Positions 57,069 to 64,000 of a stretch of 64,000 nucleotides of DNA are shown here, piece by piece. Where the stretch lies: positions 3,100,001 through 3,164,000 of the forward strand of contig NZ_CP094526.1 in the NCBI RefSeq assembly GCF_029910095.1, in the 5' to 3' direction. Every line of letters starts with the position of its first letter. The stretch's first letter is position 1. The stretch comes from Bradyrhizobium sp. ISRA464 (GTDB taxonomy: Bacteria > Pseudomonadota > Alphaproteobacteria > Rhizobiales > Xanthobacteraceae). A program made the position numbers and the translations under genes. Below the pieces are notes generated by a model, which was given only the letters and a program-made list of their open reading frames with translations, was not told the origin of the DNA and did no database searches.

Positions 57069-58322
57069 TCAGGCGTAATCAGCGAGGCGTACCCCCGTGA
57101 ATTGCCAGCGATGGTGCGGATAGAAGAAGTTGCGGTAGGTGACGCGGCTGTGGCCGGCCGGCGTCGCCAGCGACGAGCCGCGCAGCACAAGCTGGTTGAC
57201 CATGAACTTGCCGTTGTACTCGCCAAGCGCGCCCTCAATGGCGCGGTAGCCCGGATAGGGTGAATAGGAGCTGCGCGTCCATTGCCAGACGATGCCGTAG
57301 GCGTCGTTGAGCAGGCCGGCGCGGGCGGCGACCTCCCATTCCATCTCGGTCGGCAGATGCTTGCCGGCCCAGCGGGCAAAGGCATCGGCTTCGTAATAGC
57401 TGACGTGGCACACGGGGGCCTGCGGATCGATCGGCTGCAGGCCGCCGAGCGTCATGATCTTCCATTCGCCGTCGATCTCGCGCCAGTGGCCGGGCGCCTC
57501 CCAGCCCTCGTTGCTGACGGTGGCAAAGCCATCCATCAGCCATAGCGTCGCGGTCGAATAGCCGCCGTCCTTCATGAAGGCGAGCCACTCGGCATTGGTA
57601 ACGAGGTTCTTGGCGAGCTTGACCGGGCCGACGAGGGAGCGATGCGCGGGCTTCTCATTGTCGAAATGGAAGCTGTCGTCGGCGTGGCCGACCGTGTGGA
57701 TGCCTTCGTTCAGCGTCACCCATTCCTCGGTCGCGCGGCTGGACGCCGGGAAGCGCCATGCCGGATCGTAAGCGGGCGAGATCGGGTTCTGCGCGAAGGC
57801 ATGCAGGATGTCGGTGAACATCAATTCCTGATGCTGCTGTTCGTGATTGAGGCCGACTTCGACCAGCGGCACCAATGCCTGAAGCTTCGTCTCTCCGGCG
57901 GTCTGGAAGAACTTGACGACCTCGGTGTCGACATGACGGCGGTAGGCGGTGACTTCGTCGGCGGTCGGGCGGGTCAGATGGCCGCGCTGATGGCGGGCAT
58001 GCCGCGGGCCGGCGCTGACGTAATAGGAATTAAACAGATAAGCGTAGTCCGGATGGAATGGCGTGTAGCCGTCGACATGCTCGCCAAGCAGAAACTGCTC
58101 GAAGAACCAGGTCGTATGGGCGCGGTGCCACTTGGCGGGGCTCGCGTCCGGCATCGACTGGATCAACTGGTCTTCCGGCGACAATGGCGCCGCCCGGCGC
58201 TCGGTCTCGCCGCGGACCGCAAGGTAAGCGTCCACCAGCCTCTGGGCGAGGGGCCCGGACTCGGACGACAGTGACGGGGAAGCGGTGGCTTTGGCGGCCG
58301 CAGCAGAGGCTGGTTTCGTCAC
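57069..58322 (-). CDS. egtB: Hercynine oxygenase / sulfoxide synthase EgtB
   Basis: A 417-residue iron enzyme that couples hercynine with a thiol and oxygen. It has an N-terminal DinB-like domain with iron-ligand histidines in WHRAHTTWFFEQFLL near residue 65 and HEQQHQELMFTDIL near 158. The C-terminal FGE-sulfatase-like domain is at about 200-415 (HFDNEKPAH, NAEWLAFMKDGGY, HLPTEMEWEVAARAG, FTGVRLADYA). Start is a GTG at 58322 with CGGAG six bases upstream. No egtA or egtC is seen, so the thiol donor could be cysteine, but this cannot be read from sequence. Confidence 0.95.
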   Translation of the reverse strand: MTKPASAAAAKATASPSLSSESGPLAQRLVDAYLAVRGETERRAAPLSPEDQLIQSMPDASPAKWHRAHTTWFFEQFLLGEHVDGYTPFHPDYAYLFNSYYVSAGPRHARHQRGHLTRPTADEVTAYRRHVDTEVVKFFQTAGETKLQALVPLVEVGLNHEQQHQELMFTDILHAFAQNPISPAYDPAWRFPASSRATEEWVTLNEGIHTVGHADDSFHFDNEKPAHRSLVGPVKLAKNLVTNAEWLAFMKDGGYSTATLWLMDGFATVSNEGWEAPGHWREIDGEWKIMTLGGLQPIDPQAPVCHVSYYEADAFARWAGKHLPTEMEWEVAARAGLLNDAYGIVWQWTRSSYSPYPGYRAIEGALGEYNGKFMVNQLVLRGSSLATPAGHSRVTYRNFFYPHHRWQFTGVRLADYA

Positions 58323-58615
58323 GGTGATCTCCGATTCTTCAGGAAACGTTGCTTCGGCGAACTGGTTCCTGACGGACAGTTCGTCCTAGATAGGAGCTAC
58401 CGTTCAGGAAAAAAGCCTCCCCCGGTGATTATATTAGTGCCGTCAGACTATGATTTGCCCCTAGAGGGACACCGTCCGGCTCCTGCCGCATGCCAGATTT
58501 CCGCCATTTTGCTTTGGATGCACAATGGTTTGAGCTACATATATGGCATGTCACGGGTTAAGCAGGGCGGGCCGGCCCGTCGGGCTTCAGAGCGCCGCCC
58601 CATAAGGAAGCGAAA

Positions 58616-58948
58616 ATGAGCATCGAGCAATTCATCGACAATGAAGTGAAGTCGAACGACGTCGTGCTGTTCATGAAGGGCACGCCGCAATTCCCGCAGT
58701 GCGGTTTTTCCGGACAGGTCGTGCAGATCCTCGATCACATCGGTGTCGGCTACAAGGGTCTCAACGTTCTCGAATCCGCCGAGCTGCGTAACGCCATCAA
58801 GGTCTATTCGAACTGGCCGACCATTCCGCAGCTCTATGTGAAGGGCGAATTCGTTGGCGGGTGCGACATCGTACGCGAGATGTTCCAGGCCGGTGAACTG
58901 CAGCAGCTCTTCGCCGACAAGGGCATCCCGGTCGACGCGGCGGCCTGA
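58616..58948 (+). CDS. grxD: Monothiol glutaredoxin (Grx4-type)
   Basis: A 110-residue CGFS-type glutaredoxin that binds a shared [2Fe-2S] cluster and delivers it to target proteins, often with BolA. The active site CGFS is in [13 protein letters not shown] near residues 28-40. [20 protein letters not shown] near 70-88 holds the cis-Pro (TIPQ) and GGCD glutathione site. AAGGAAG precedes the ATG. It overlaps nothing and is followed two bases later by a macrodomain gene. Confidence 0.97.
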   Translation: MSIEQFIDNEVKSNDVVLFMKGTPQFPQCGFSGQVVQILDHIGVGYKGLNVLESAELRNAIKVYSNWPTIPQLYVKGEFVGGCDIVREMFQAGELQQLFADKGIPVDAAA

Positions 58949-58950
58949 GC

Positions 58951-59496
58951 TTGACCGCGCGCCAGATCGGCAAGGCGCGGCTTGAAGTCATCGTTGCAGA
59001 TATCACAACCCTGCGCGTTGACGCCATCGTCAACGCGGCCAATTCGTCGCTCTTGGGTGGCGGTGGCGTGGACGGCGCGATCCATCGTGCAGCCGGCCCG
59101 GAGCTGCTCGCCGAGTGCCGCACGCTGAACGGCTGCAGCACCGGCGACGCCAAGATCACCAGAGGCTATCGGCTTCCCGCCAAGCACGTGATCCACGCCG
59201 TCGGCCCTGTCTGGCACGGCGGCACGCAGAAAGAGGATGCGCTGCTCGCGTCCTGCTATCGCCGCGGCATCGAGCTGTGCCAGGCCAACCGGCTCGCCTC
59301 AGTGGCATTTCCGGCCATTTCGACCGGCGTGTATCATTTTCCGCCCGACCGTGCGGCCGGCATTGCGATCAAGGCGGTCGTCGATGCCCTGGCCGCCGCT
59401 CCCGATGTCACGCACGTCATCTTCTGCTGCTTCTCCGCCCAGGGCGGCAAGCTGCACGAGGCCGCGTTGTCCACCTTTGGCAGCCCTTGTGCCTGA
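58951..59496 (+). CDS. Macrodomain ADP-ribose/O-acetyl-ADP-ribose hydrolase
   Basis: A 181-residue macrodomain. Motifs are typical of MacroD/YmdB: VVADIT-like LEVIVADITTL near 11-21, IVNAANSSLLGGGGVDGAIH near 26-45, AKHVIHAVGP near 77, and AFPAISTGVYHFP near 120. These bind ADP-ribose and act in deacylating O-acetyl-ADP-ribose or removing ADP-ribose from proteins. The only start in the frame before the domain is TTG at 58951, two bases after the grxD stop and with no ribosome binding site. Translation probably depends on termination at grxD. Confidence 0.85.
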   Translation: MTARQIGKARLEVIVADITTLRVDAIVNAANSSLLGGGGVDGAIHRAAGPELLAECRTLNGCSTGDAKITRGYRLPAKHVIHAVGPVWHGGTQKEDALLASCYRRGIELCQANRLASVAFPAISTGVYHFPPDRAAGIAIKAVVDALAAAPDVTHVIFCCFSAQGGKLHEAALSTFGSPCA

Positions 59497-59544
59497 TGCC
59501 GTGGTCGCTACACTTCCTGGTGATTTTCCGGGGGAGGGAGATAG

Positions 59545-60825
59545 ATGACTTTGTCAGGATTGTTGCGCGCGGCAGCCGCTGGCGCGGTGCTGCTGGCGGC
59601 GCCTCTGGCGCACGCCGAAGGCACCTACGAAATTCCGGCGGGCGCGCATTTCAATCAGGAGAAGCTCGCCAAGATCGGCGCGTTCTTCAAGAACGAGGTG
59701 GCGACCGGCAAGATTCCCGGTGCGATCGTCCTGATCCAGCAACACGGCAAGCCGGTCTACCATGAAGCCTTCGGCGTGCAGGACGTGGTCAGCAAGGCGC
59801 CGATCACTGACAAGACGATCTTCCGACTGTTCTCGATGACCAAGGCGATCACCGCCGTGGTCTCGATGCAGCTGCTGCAGGAGGGCAAGTACAAGCTCGA
59901 CGATCCCGTCTCGAAATACATTCCCTCCTTTACCAATGTGAAGGTCGGCGTCGAGAGGAAGGCCGAGGACGGCACCAAGACGCTCGAGCTGGTGCCGCCG
60001 AACCGGCCGCCGACTATTCTCGACCTGATGCGGCACACCTCCGGCATCACCTATGGCTTCTATGGCGACAGCCTGGTGCGCAAGGCCTATCGCGCGGCCA
60101 ACATCTATGCCGGCGATTTCGATCTCGCCGAGTTCGCCGAGCGGATCGCCAAGCTGCCGCTGCAGAACCAGCCCGGCGCGCTTTGGCAGTACGGCCATTC
60201 CACCGACATCCTGGCGCGTGTGATGGAGGTCGTGACCGGCCAAAAGTTCTCGACGATCGAGCGCGAGAAATTGCTCGATCCGCTCGGCATGAAGGACACC
60301 AGCTTCTTCGTCACCGATCCCGAAAAGCAGAAGCTGATGGCCGAGCCGATGCCGAACGACAGCGATTTCCGGGTCGGGCGGATCAACGATCCGACCAAGG
60401 TCAAGAAGTGGGAGTCCGCGAGCGGCGGCATGGTCTCGACCATGGCTGACTATTCGCGCTTCGCGCAGATGCTGCTCAACGGCGGCACCTTCGAAGGCAA
60501 GACCATCCTGAAGCCGGAGACGTTCAAGGAGATGACGACCGACCATGTCGGTCCGGGCTCCGGAGTCGACCGCGACTATTTCTACTTCCCCGGTGACGGC
60601 TTCGGCTTCGGGCTGGGGCTCGCGGTGCGCACCGATCCCGGCAATGCAAAGCCGCCGCCGCCTGGCGACCTCGGCGAGCTGAAATGGGACGGCGCCAGCG
60701 GCTGCTACTTCGTGATCGACCGCAAGCAGGACATGTTCTTCATCCTGCTCGAGCAGACGCCGAGCGAGCGCCAGCGCATCCAGCGGACCCTGAAGCAGTT
60801 GATCTATGAAGCAATGGACAATTGA
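59545..60825 (+). CDS. Serine hydrolase, class C beta-lactamase/esterase family VIII (first of pair)
   Basis: A 426-residue exported enzyme. A signal peptide (LLRAAAAGAVLLAAPLAHA) precedes a beta-lactamase-like domain with the catalytic SxxK in RLFSMTKAIT near residue 95. The Tyr motif is LWQYGHSTDILARVME near 213 and the KTG-equivalent region is GFGFGLGLAVRTD near 355. These suit family VIII esterases and D-aminopeptidases. GGGAGGGAG is just before ATG 59545. It overlaps the next, closely related gene by 20 bases. Confidence 0.9.
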   Translation: MTLSGLLRAAAAGAVLLAAPLAHAEGTYEIPAGAHFNQEKLAKIGAFFKNEVATGKIPGAIVLIQQHGKPVYHEAFGVQDVVSKAPITDKTIFRLFSMTKAITAVVSMQLLQEGKYKLDDPVSKYIPSFTNVKVGVERKAEDGTKTLELVPPNRPPTILDLMRHTSGITYGFYGDSLVRKAYRAANIYAGDFDLAEFAERIAKLPLQNQPGALWQYGHSTDILARVMEVVTGQKFSTIEREKLLDPLGMKDTSFFVTDPEKQKLMAEPMPNDSDFRVGRINDPTKVKKWESASGGMVSTMADYSRFAQMLLNGGTFEGKTILKPETFKEMTTDHVGPGSGVDRDYFYFPGDGFGFGLGLAVRTDPGNAKPPPPGDLGELKWDGASGCYFVIDRKQDMFFILLEQTPSERQRIQRTLKQLIYEAMDN

Positions 60826-62089
60826 CCTGCCCGGGCGCCGCGCGATCGTCGCAGCGCTCGTGCTTACGGTTGGCGCGACCGGTGCGAAGGCGGGCGCCGA
60901 GGGGCACGTCGGGCACAGGTTCTCGCCGGAAGGTTTGGCCAAGGTCTCCGACTACATCAGGAATGAGATCGCGACCGGCAAGATTCCCGGCGCGATCCTC
61001 CTGCTGCAGCAGCACGGCAAGCCGGTCTATTACCAGAATTTCGGTGTCCGCGACGTCGCAACCGAGCTCTCGATGAGCGCCGACACCATCTTCCGCCTCT
61101 ATTCGATGTCGAAGCCGATCACATCGGTCGCAGCGATGATGCTGGTCGAGGAGGGCAAGCTCGGGCTGGACGATCCGGTCTCGAAATACATTCCGGCCTT
61201 TGCCGACATGAAGGTCTGCGTGGAGAAGCCCGGGGACGACGGCAAGCCGATGATGGTGATGGAGCCGATGAAGCGTCCTGTCACGATCGAGGACCTGATG
61301 CGCCATACAGCCGGACTGCCCTATGGCTATTATGGCGGCGGCCTGGTGAACAAGGTCTATGCTGACGCGGGCCTGTTCGGCAGTGACATGACGAACGCCG
61401 ATTTCGTGGCGAAGCTCGCCAAGCTGCCGCTCGCCGAGCAGCCGGGTACGCTCTGGGACTATGGCTATTCCACCGACGTGCTCGGTCGCATCATCGAGGT
61501 GATCTCGGGGAAGTCGCTGCTCGAGTTCGAGAAGGAACGGCTGCTCGATCCGCTCGGCATGAAGGAGACCGCGTTCTATGTCGCCGATCCCGCAAAGTGG
61601 CGGCTGATTGCCGAGCCGATGCCGAACGATCGCGCGCTCAGCCCGACCAACCAGATCAGCGATCCGCGAAAGCCGTCGAAGCGGGAGTCGGGCGGCGGCG
61701 GGATGGTCGGCACCGTCGGCGACTACGCGCGCTTCACGCAGATGCTGCTGAACGGAGGCACCTATGAGGGAAGGCGCTACCTGAAGCCCGAAACCATCGC
61801 GCTGATGACGCGGGATCATGTCGGGCCCGAAACCGGGATCAGGCGGGACAAGAACTACTATCCAGGCGAGACCTCGGGCTTCGGTCTCGGCTTCGCAGTG
61901 CGCACCTCGGTCCCGGCGAACACCTCCTGGCCGCTCGGCGAGTATCGCTGGGACGGCGTCGGGGGCACGTTCTTCTTCATCGATCCCGAGGATGACCTGA
62001 TCGGGATCTTCCTGGTGCAGACGCCGTCGGAGCGCGGCCGGATCCAGCTCAGGCTGAAGACGTTGATCTACCAGGCGATGGGGCGGTAA
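60806..62089 (+). CDS. Serine hydrolase, class C beta-lactamase/esterase family VIII (second of pair)
   Basis: A 427-residue paralogue of the preceding gene. Signal-like N-terminus GRRAIVAALVLTVGATGAKA; SxxK in RLYSMSKPIT near 97; Tyr motif LWDYGYSTDVLGRIIE near 214; SGFGLGFAVRTS near 350. The order of blocks and lengths match gene one throughout, so they are a tandem duplication. The start ATG at 60806 lies inside the end of gene one, pointing to coupled translation. The substrate is unknown, and true beta-lactamase activity is not implied. Confidence 0.9.
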   Translation: MKQWTIDLPGRRAIVAALVLTVGATGAKAGAEGHVGHRFSPEGLAKVSDYIRNEIATGKIPGAILLLQQHGKPVYYQNFGVRDVATELSMSADTIFRLYSMSKPITSVAAMMLVEEGKLGLDDPVSKYIPAFADMKVCVEKPGDDGKPMMVMEPMKRPVTIEDLMRHTAGLPYGYYGGGLVNKVYADAGLFGSDMTNADFVAKLAKLPLAEQPGTLWDYGYSTDVLGRIIEVISGKSLLEFEKERLLDPLGMKETAFYVADPAKWRLIAEPMPNDRALSPTNQISDPRKPSKRESGGGGMVGTVGDYARFTQMLLNGGTYEGRRYLKPETIALMTRDHVGPETGIRRDKNYYPGETSGFGLGFAVRTSVPANTSWPLGEYRWDGVGGTFFFIDPEDDLIGIFLVQTPSERGRIQLRLKTLIYQAMGR

Positions 62090-62112
62090 GAAACGCTCGT
62101 TTCGTAGTTTGG

Positions 62113-62197
62113 TAGCCCGGATGGAGCGAAGCGCAATCCGGGGCAGTCTCCCCGTGGATCATGCTCTCCCGGATTGCGCTGCGCTCCATCCGGGCTA
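62113..62197. repeat. Large hairpin between the hydrolase and threonine aldolase genes
   Basis: Two 30-base arms (62113-62142 and 62168-62197) pair at 29 of 30 positions, around a 25-base loop. Arms begin TAGCCCGGATGGAGCG and end GCAATCCGGG. It lies between two convergent genes, where it could terminate both. Confidence 0.75.
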
Positions 62198-62203
62198 CAA
62201 GAG

Positions 62204-63271
62204 CTATGTGGCGCGCACGATGTCTCTGACGTGGCCTATGGCCTCCTCGATCATCGCGGCGGTGACGTCGAGATGCGTGCAGGCCCTGATCCGGCCGTCC
62301 ATCATCGCCAGCATCACGCCGCGCTTGCGCAGCTCGGCGACCATCCTGTCGCCGGGCACGCCGGCACCGTCGGGCTTGAAGAAGACGAGGTTGGTCTCGG
62401 GCGCCTGCACCTGCAGGCCGTTGATCTGGGACAGCCCGCGCGCCAGCGCGCGCGCATTGGCGTGGTCGTCGGCGAGGCGATCGACGTGATGGTCGAGCGC
62501 GTAGATGCAGGCCGCGGCGCAGACGCCGGACTGGCGCATCGAGCCGCCGAGCCGCTGCTTCCAGCGCCAGACGTCGTCGATGAAGGCGCGCGTGCCGGCG
62601 ATCACGCCGCCGATCGGGGCGCCCAGTCCCTTCGAGAAATCGATCCAGGCGGAATCCCAGCCCGCCGTCATGTCGCGCGGCGAGATGCCAGATGCGACGG
62701 TGGCATTGAGCAGCCGCGCGCCGTCCATATGGGTGGCAAGTCCATGGGCCTTGGCGATGCCGACGACCTCGTCGAGCGCGGCCTTCTTCCAGATCGTGCC
62801 GCCGCCGATATTGGCGGTTTGCTCGACGCTGACGAGGACTTGCGGCGGCTGGTAGCGGGTGCGCGGATGCAGGGCGGCGCGGAGCGCCTCTGGCGTGAAC
62901 TGGCCGTCGTCGCCCGCGAGCTGTGTGATCTGGAAGCCACCGAGGGCTGCATGCGCGCCGCCTTCGCGGGCGATGATGTGCGCGGTCGCATGCGCCAGGA
63001 TCTCGTCGCCGGGGCGGCAATAGGCCAGAGTCGCCGCGACGTTGCACATCGTGCCCGACGGCATGAAGACGGCCGCCTCCTTGCCGAGCAGATCGGCGAC
63101 CCGGGCGCAGAGCTCATTGGTGGTCGGATCGTCGCCGACCTGCTCGTCGCCGACCTCCGCTTTCGCCATCGCCTCGCGCATCGCAGCCGTCGGCTTCGTC
63201 TGCGTATCCGACAACAGGTTGATGCGGACGGGCGGCGCCTTGGGATCGGGCGGGGCAGGGGTGTAATGCAT
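62204..63271 (-). CDS. ltaE: Low-specificity threonine aldolase
   Basis: A 355-residue PLP enzyme that splits threonine or allo-threonine to glycine and acetaldehyde. Motifs: NLLSDTQTKPTAAMREAM near residues 18-35, VFMPSGTMCNVAA near 68, and THMDGARLLNA near 177. The PLP lysine is in AWIDFSKGLGAPIGG near 205. The N-terminal NLLSDTQT is characteristic. It provides glycine, so it fits functionally with the gcv operon of this window, although 50 kb away. It is convergent with the serine hydrolase pair. Confidence 0.93.
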   Translation of the reverse strand: MHYTPAPPDPKAPPVRINLLSDTQTKPTAAMREAMAKAEVGDEQVGDDPTTNELCARVADLLGKEAAVFMPSGTMCNVAATLAYCRPGDEILAHATAHIIAREGGAHAALGGFQITQLAGDDGQFTPEALRAALHPRTRYQPPQVLVSVEQTANIGGGTIWKKAALDEVVGIAKAHGLATHMDGARLLNATVASGISPRDMTAGWDSAWIDFSKGLGAPIGGVIAGTRAFIDDVWRWKQRLGGSMRQSGVCAAACIYALDHHVDRLADDHANARALARGLSQINGLQVQAPETNLVFFKPDGAGVPGDRMVAELRKRGVMLAMMDGRIRACTHLDVTAAMIEEAIGHVRDIVRAT

Positions 63272-63306
63272 GATGTGTCTCTCGGTCGGTGCGCGCAGAC
63301 TTTAAA

Positions 63307-63405
63307 GCGTTTTCGAGCGAAGTGGATACCGGTTCCCGGTTCGCGTGAAGAAAACGCGTCAAGACAAGAATCCAGAGCTTCGGTTCTGATTCAATCAGAA
63401 CCGAA
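63307..63405. repeat. REP-type palindromes between rpsD and ltaE
   Basis: GCGTTTTC (63307-63314) with GAAAACGC (63350-63357), core GAAGTGGATACCGGTTCCCG, then a perfect 13-base palindrome TTCGGTTCTGATT-C-AATCAGAACCGAA (63379-63405). It belongs by style to the REP units near 36.3 and 38.5 kb. Confidence 0.6.
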
Positions 63406-63417
63406 ATGCTCTAGCCA

Positions 63418-63449
63418 AACAAAAAGGCCCCGGCAAAACCGGGGCCTTT
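63418..63449 (-). terminator. Rho-independent terminator of rpsD
   Basis: Perfect 11-base stem AAAGGCCCCGG/CCGGGGCCTTT (63423-63449), loop CAAAA on the plus strand. On the minus strand it is followed by TTTTTGTTT, 24 bases after the rpsD stop. Confidence 0.9.
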
Positions 63450-63472
63450 CGTATCTCGCAACGCTGCAGTGA

Positions 63473-64000
63473 TCAGCGCGAATAGAATTCGACGATCAGG
63501 TGCGGCTCCATCTGCACCGGGAACGGCACGTCGGAGAGGCCGGGGATGCGCGCGAACTTCGCGGTCATCTTGGAGTGATCGACCTCGATGAAGTCGGGCA
63601 CGTCGCGCTCGGGGAGCTGGGTCGCTTCCAGCACCGGCGTGAGCTGCTTGGAGGCTTCCTTCACCTCGATGGTGTCGCCGACCTTCAGCTTGTAGCTGCC
63701 GATGTTGACGCGGCGGCCGTTCACCTTGACGTGGCCGTGGTTGATGAACTGGCGCGCGGCGAACATCGTGGAGACGAACTTGGCGCGATAGACCACGGTG
63801 TCGAGACGGCGCTCCAAGAGGCCGATCAGGTTCTCGCCGGTGTCGCCCTTCAGTCGGCTGGCCTCGACATAGATGCCGTGGAACTGGCGCTCGGAAATGT
63901 TGGCGTAGTAGCCCTTGAGCTTCTGCTTGGCGCGGAGCTGCACGCCGAAGTCGGAGAGCTTGCCCTTGCGGCGCTGGCCGTGTTGGCCGGGGCCGTATTC
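63473..64000 (-). CDS. rpsD: 30S ribosomal protein S4 (5' end outside window)
   Basis: The frame stays open to the right edge at base 64000, giving the last 175 residues of S4, which binds 16S rRNA early in 30S assembly. The S4 RNA-binding domain is at the visible [37 protein letters not shown] (pieces: [26 protein letters not shown]). The N-terminal part [11 protein letters not shown] and [17 protein letters not shown] is also seen. About 30 residues are missing. It ends at a strong terminator. bolA-grxD-rpsD proximity is the usual order in related genomes. Confidence 0.97.
   Translation of the reverse strand, partial: EYGPGQHGQRRKGKLSDFGVQLRAKQKLKGYYANISERQFHGIYVEASRLKGDTGENLIGLLERRLDTVVYRAKFVSTMFAARQFINHGHVKVNGRRVNIGSYKLKVGDTIEVKEASKQLTPVLEATQLPERDVPDFIEVDHSKMTAKFARIPGLSDVPFPVQMEPHLIVEFYSR

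Noticed and set aside
58425..58619. 64-codon frame before grxD
   Set aside because: No ribosome binding site and it overlaps the grxD leader; the composition does not look like a protein.

Overview
This window looks like chromosome from a Bradyrhizobium-type alphaproteobacterium. It is GC-rich, with small-type PurL plus PurS and PurQ, an alphaproteobacterial SOS box at recA, a DUF1476 F1-ATPase inhibitor, a sigma-54 type promoter at cynS, an EcfG-like promoter, and many short palindromic repeats between genes. The genus is inferred from protein character and gene order; no database search was run.

Layout. 1-3.5 kb: thioesterase, amidase and small secreted or lipid-anchored proteins. 3.5-5.5 kb: a gene-poor, repeat-containing stretch ahead of recA. 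5.6-8.2 kb: recA with its SOS box, a DUF1835-like protein and a hotdog thioesterase. 8.4-13.2 kb: the glycine cleavage operon gcvT-gcvH-gcvP behind a tandem glycine riboswitch. 13.4-18.6 kb: alaS, a DUF3455 protein, icd and a probably frameshifted membrane gene. 18.8-20.7 kb: a group II intron with its reverse transcriptase. 20.8-22.5 kb: a TrmJ-type methyltransferase fused to a degenerate DUF559 domain, then a highly folded intergenic element. 22.8-27.8 kb: a heavy-metal-type RND pump and adaptor, divergent from a ChrB-N-like gene that appears leaderless and operator-controlled. 28-31.5 kb: L,D-transpeptidase, lytic transglycosylase and NUDIX hydrolase. 31.6-37.4 kb: phosphoketolase-acetate kinase operon, an SDR enzyme, cyanase and the F1 inhibitor. 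37.7-46.3 kb: purC, purS, a secreted protein gene, purQ and purL, interrupted by a DMT transporter, an HxlR regulator, a methyltransferase and a thioesterase. 46.4-52.2 kb: a pile-up of four insertion sequences (three IS701-like, one IS5-like), all at CTAG sites, one of which cuts a GlsB/YeaQ-like gene off from its ribosome binding site. 52.2-64 kb: acyltransferase, DUF1328 and DUF427 proteins, BolA, LtrA, ergothioneine genes egtB-egtD, monothiol glutaredoxin, a macrodomain protein, two tandem serine hydrolases, threonine aldolase and the start of rpsD.

Together the genes cover one-carbon and purine metabolism (gcv, purC/S/Q/L), redox and iron-sulfur homeostasis (BolA, glutaredoxin, ergothioneine), nitrogen scavenging (cyanase) and carbon metabolism (icd, phosphoketolase, acetate kinase). 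Mobile DNA is confined to the intron at 18.8 kb and the CTAG pile-up at 46.7-52.2 kb. The least ordinary items are the conserved out-of-frame tail in two different IS701-like elements, the leaderless ChrB-like regulator with an operator over its start codon, the TrmJ-DUF559 fusion, and the nested-hairpin element at 22.26-22.47 kb.
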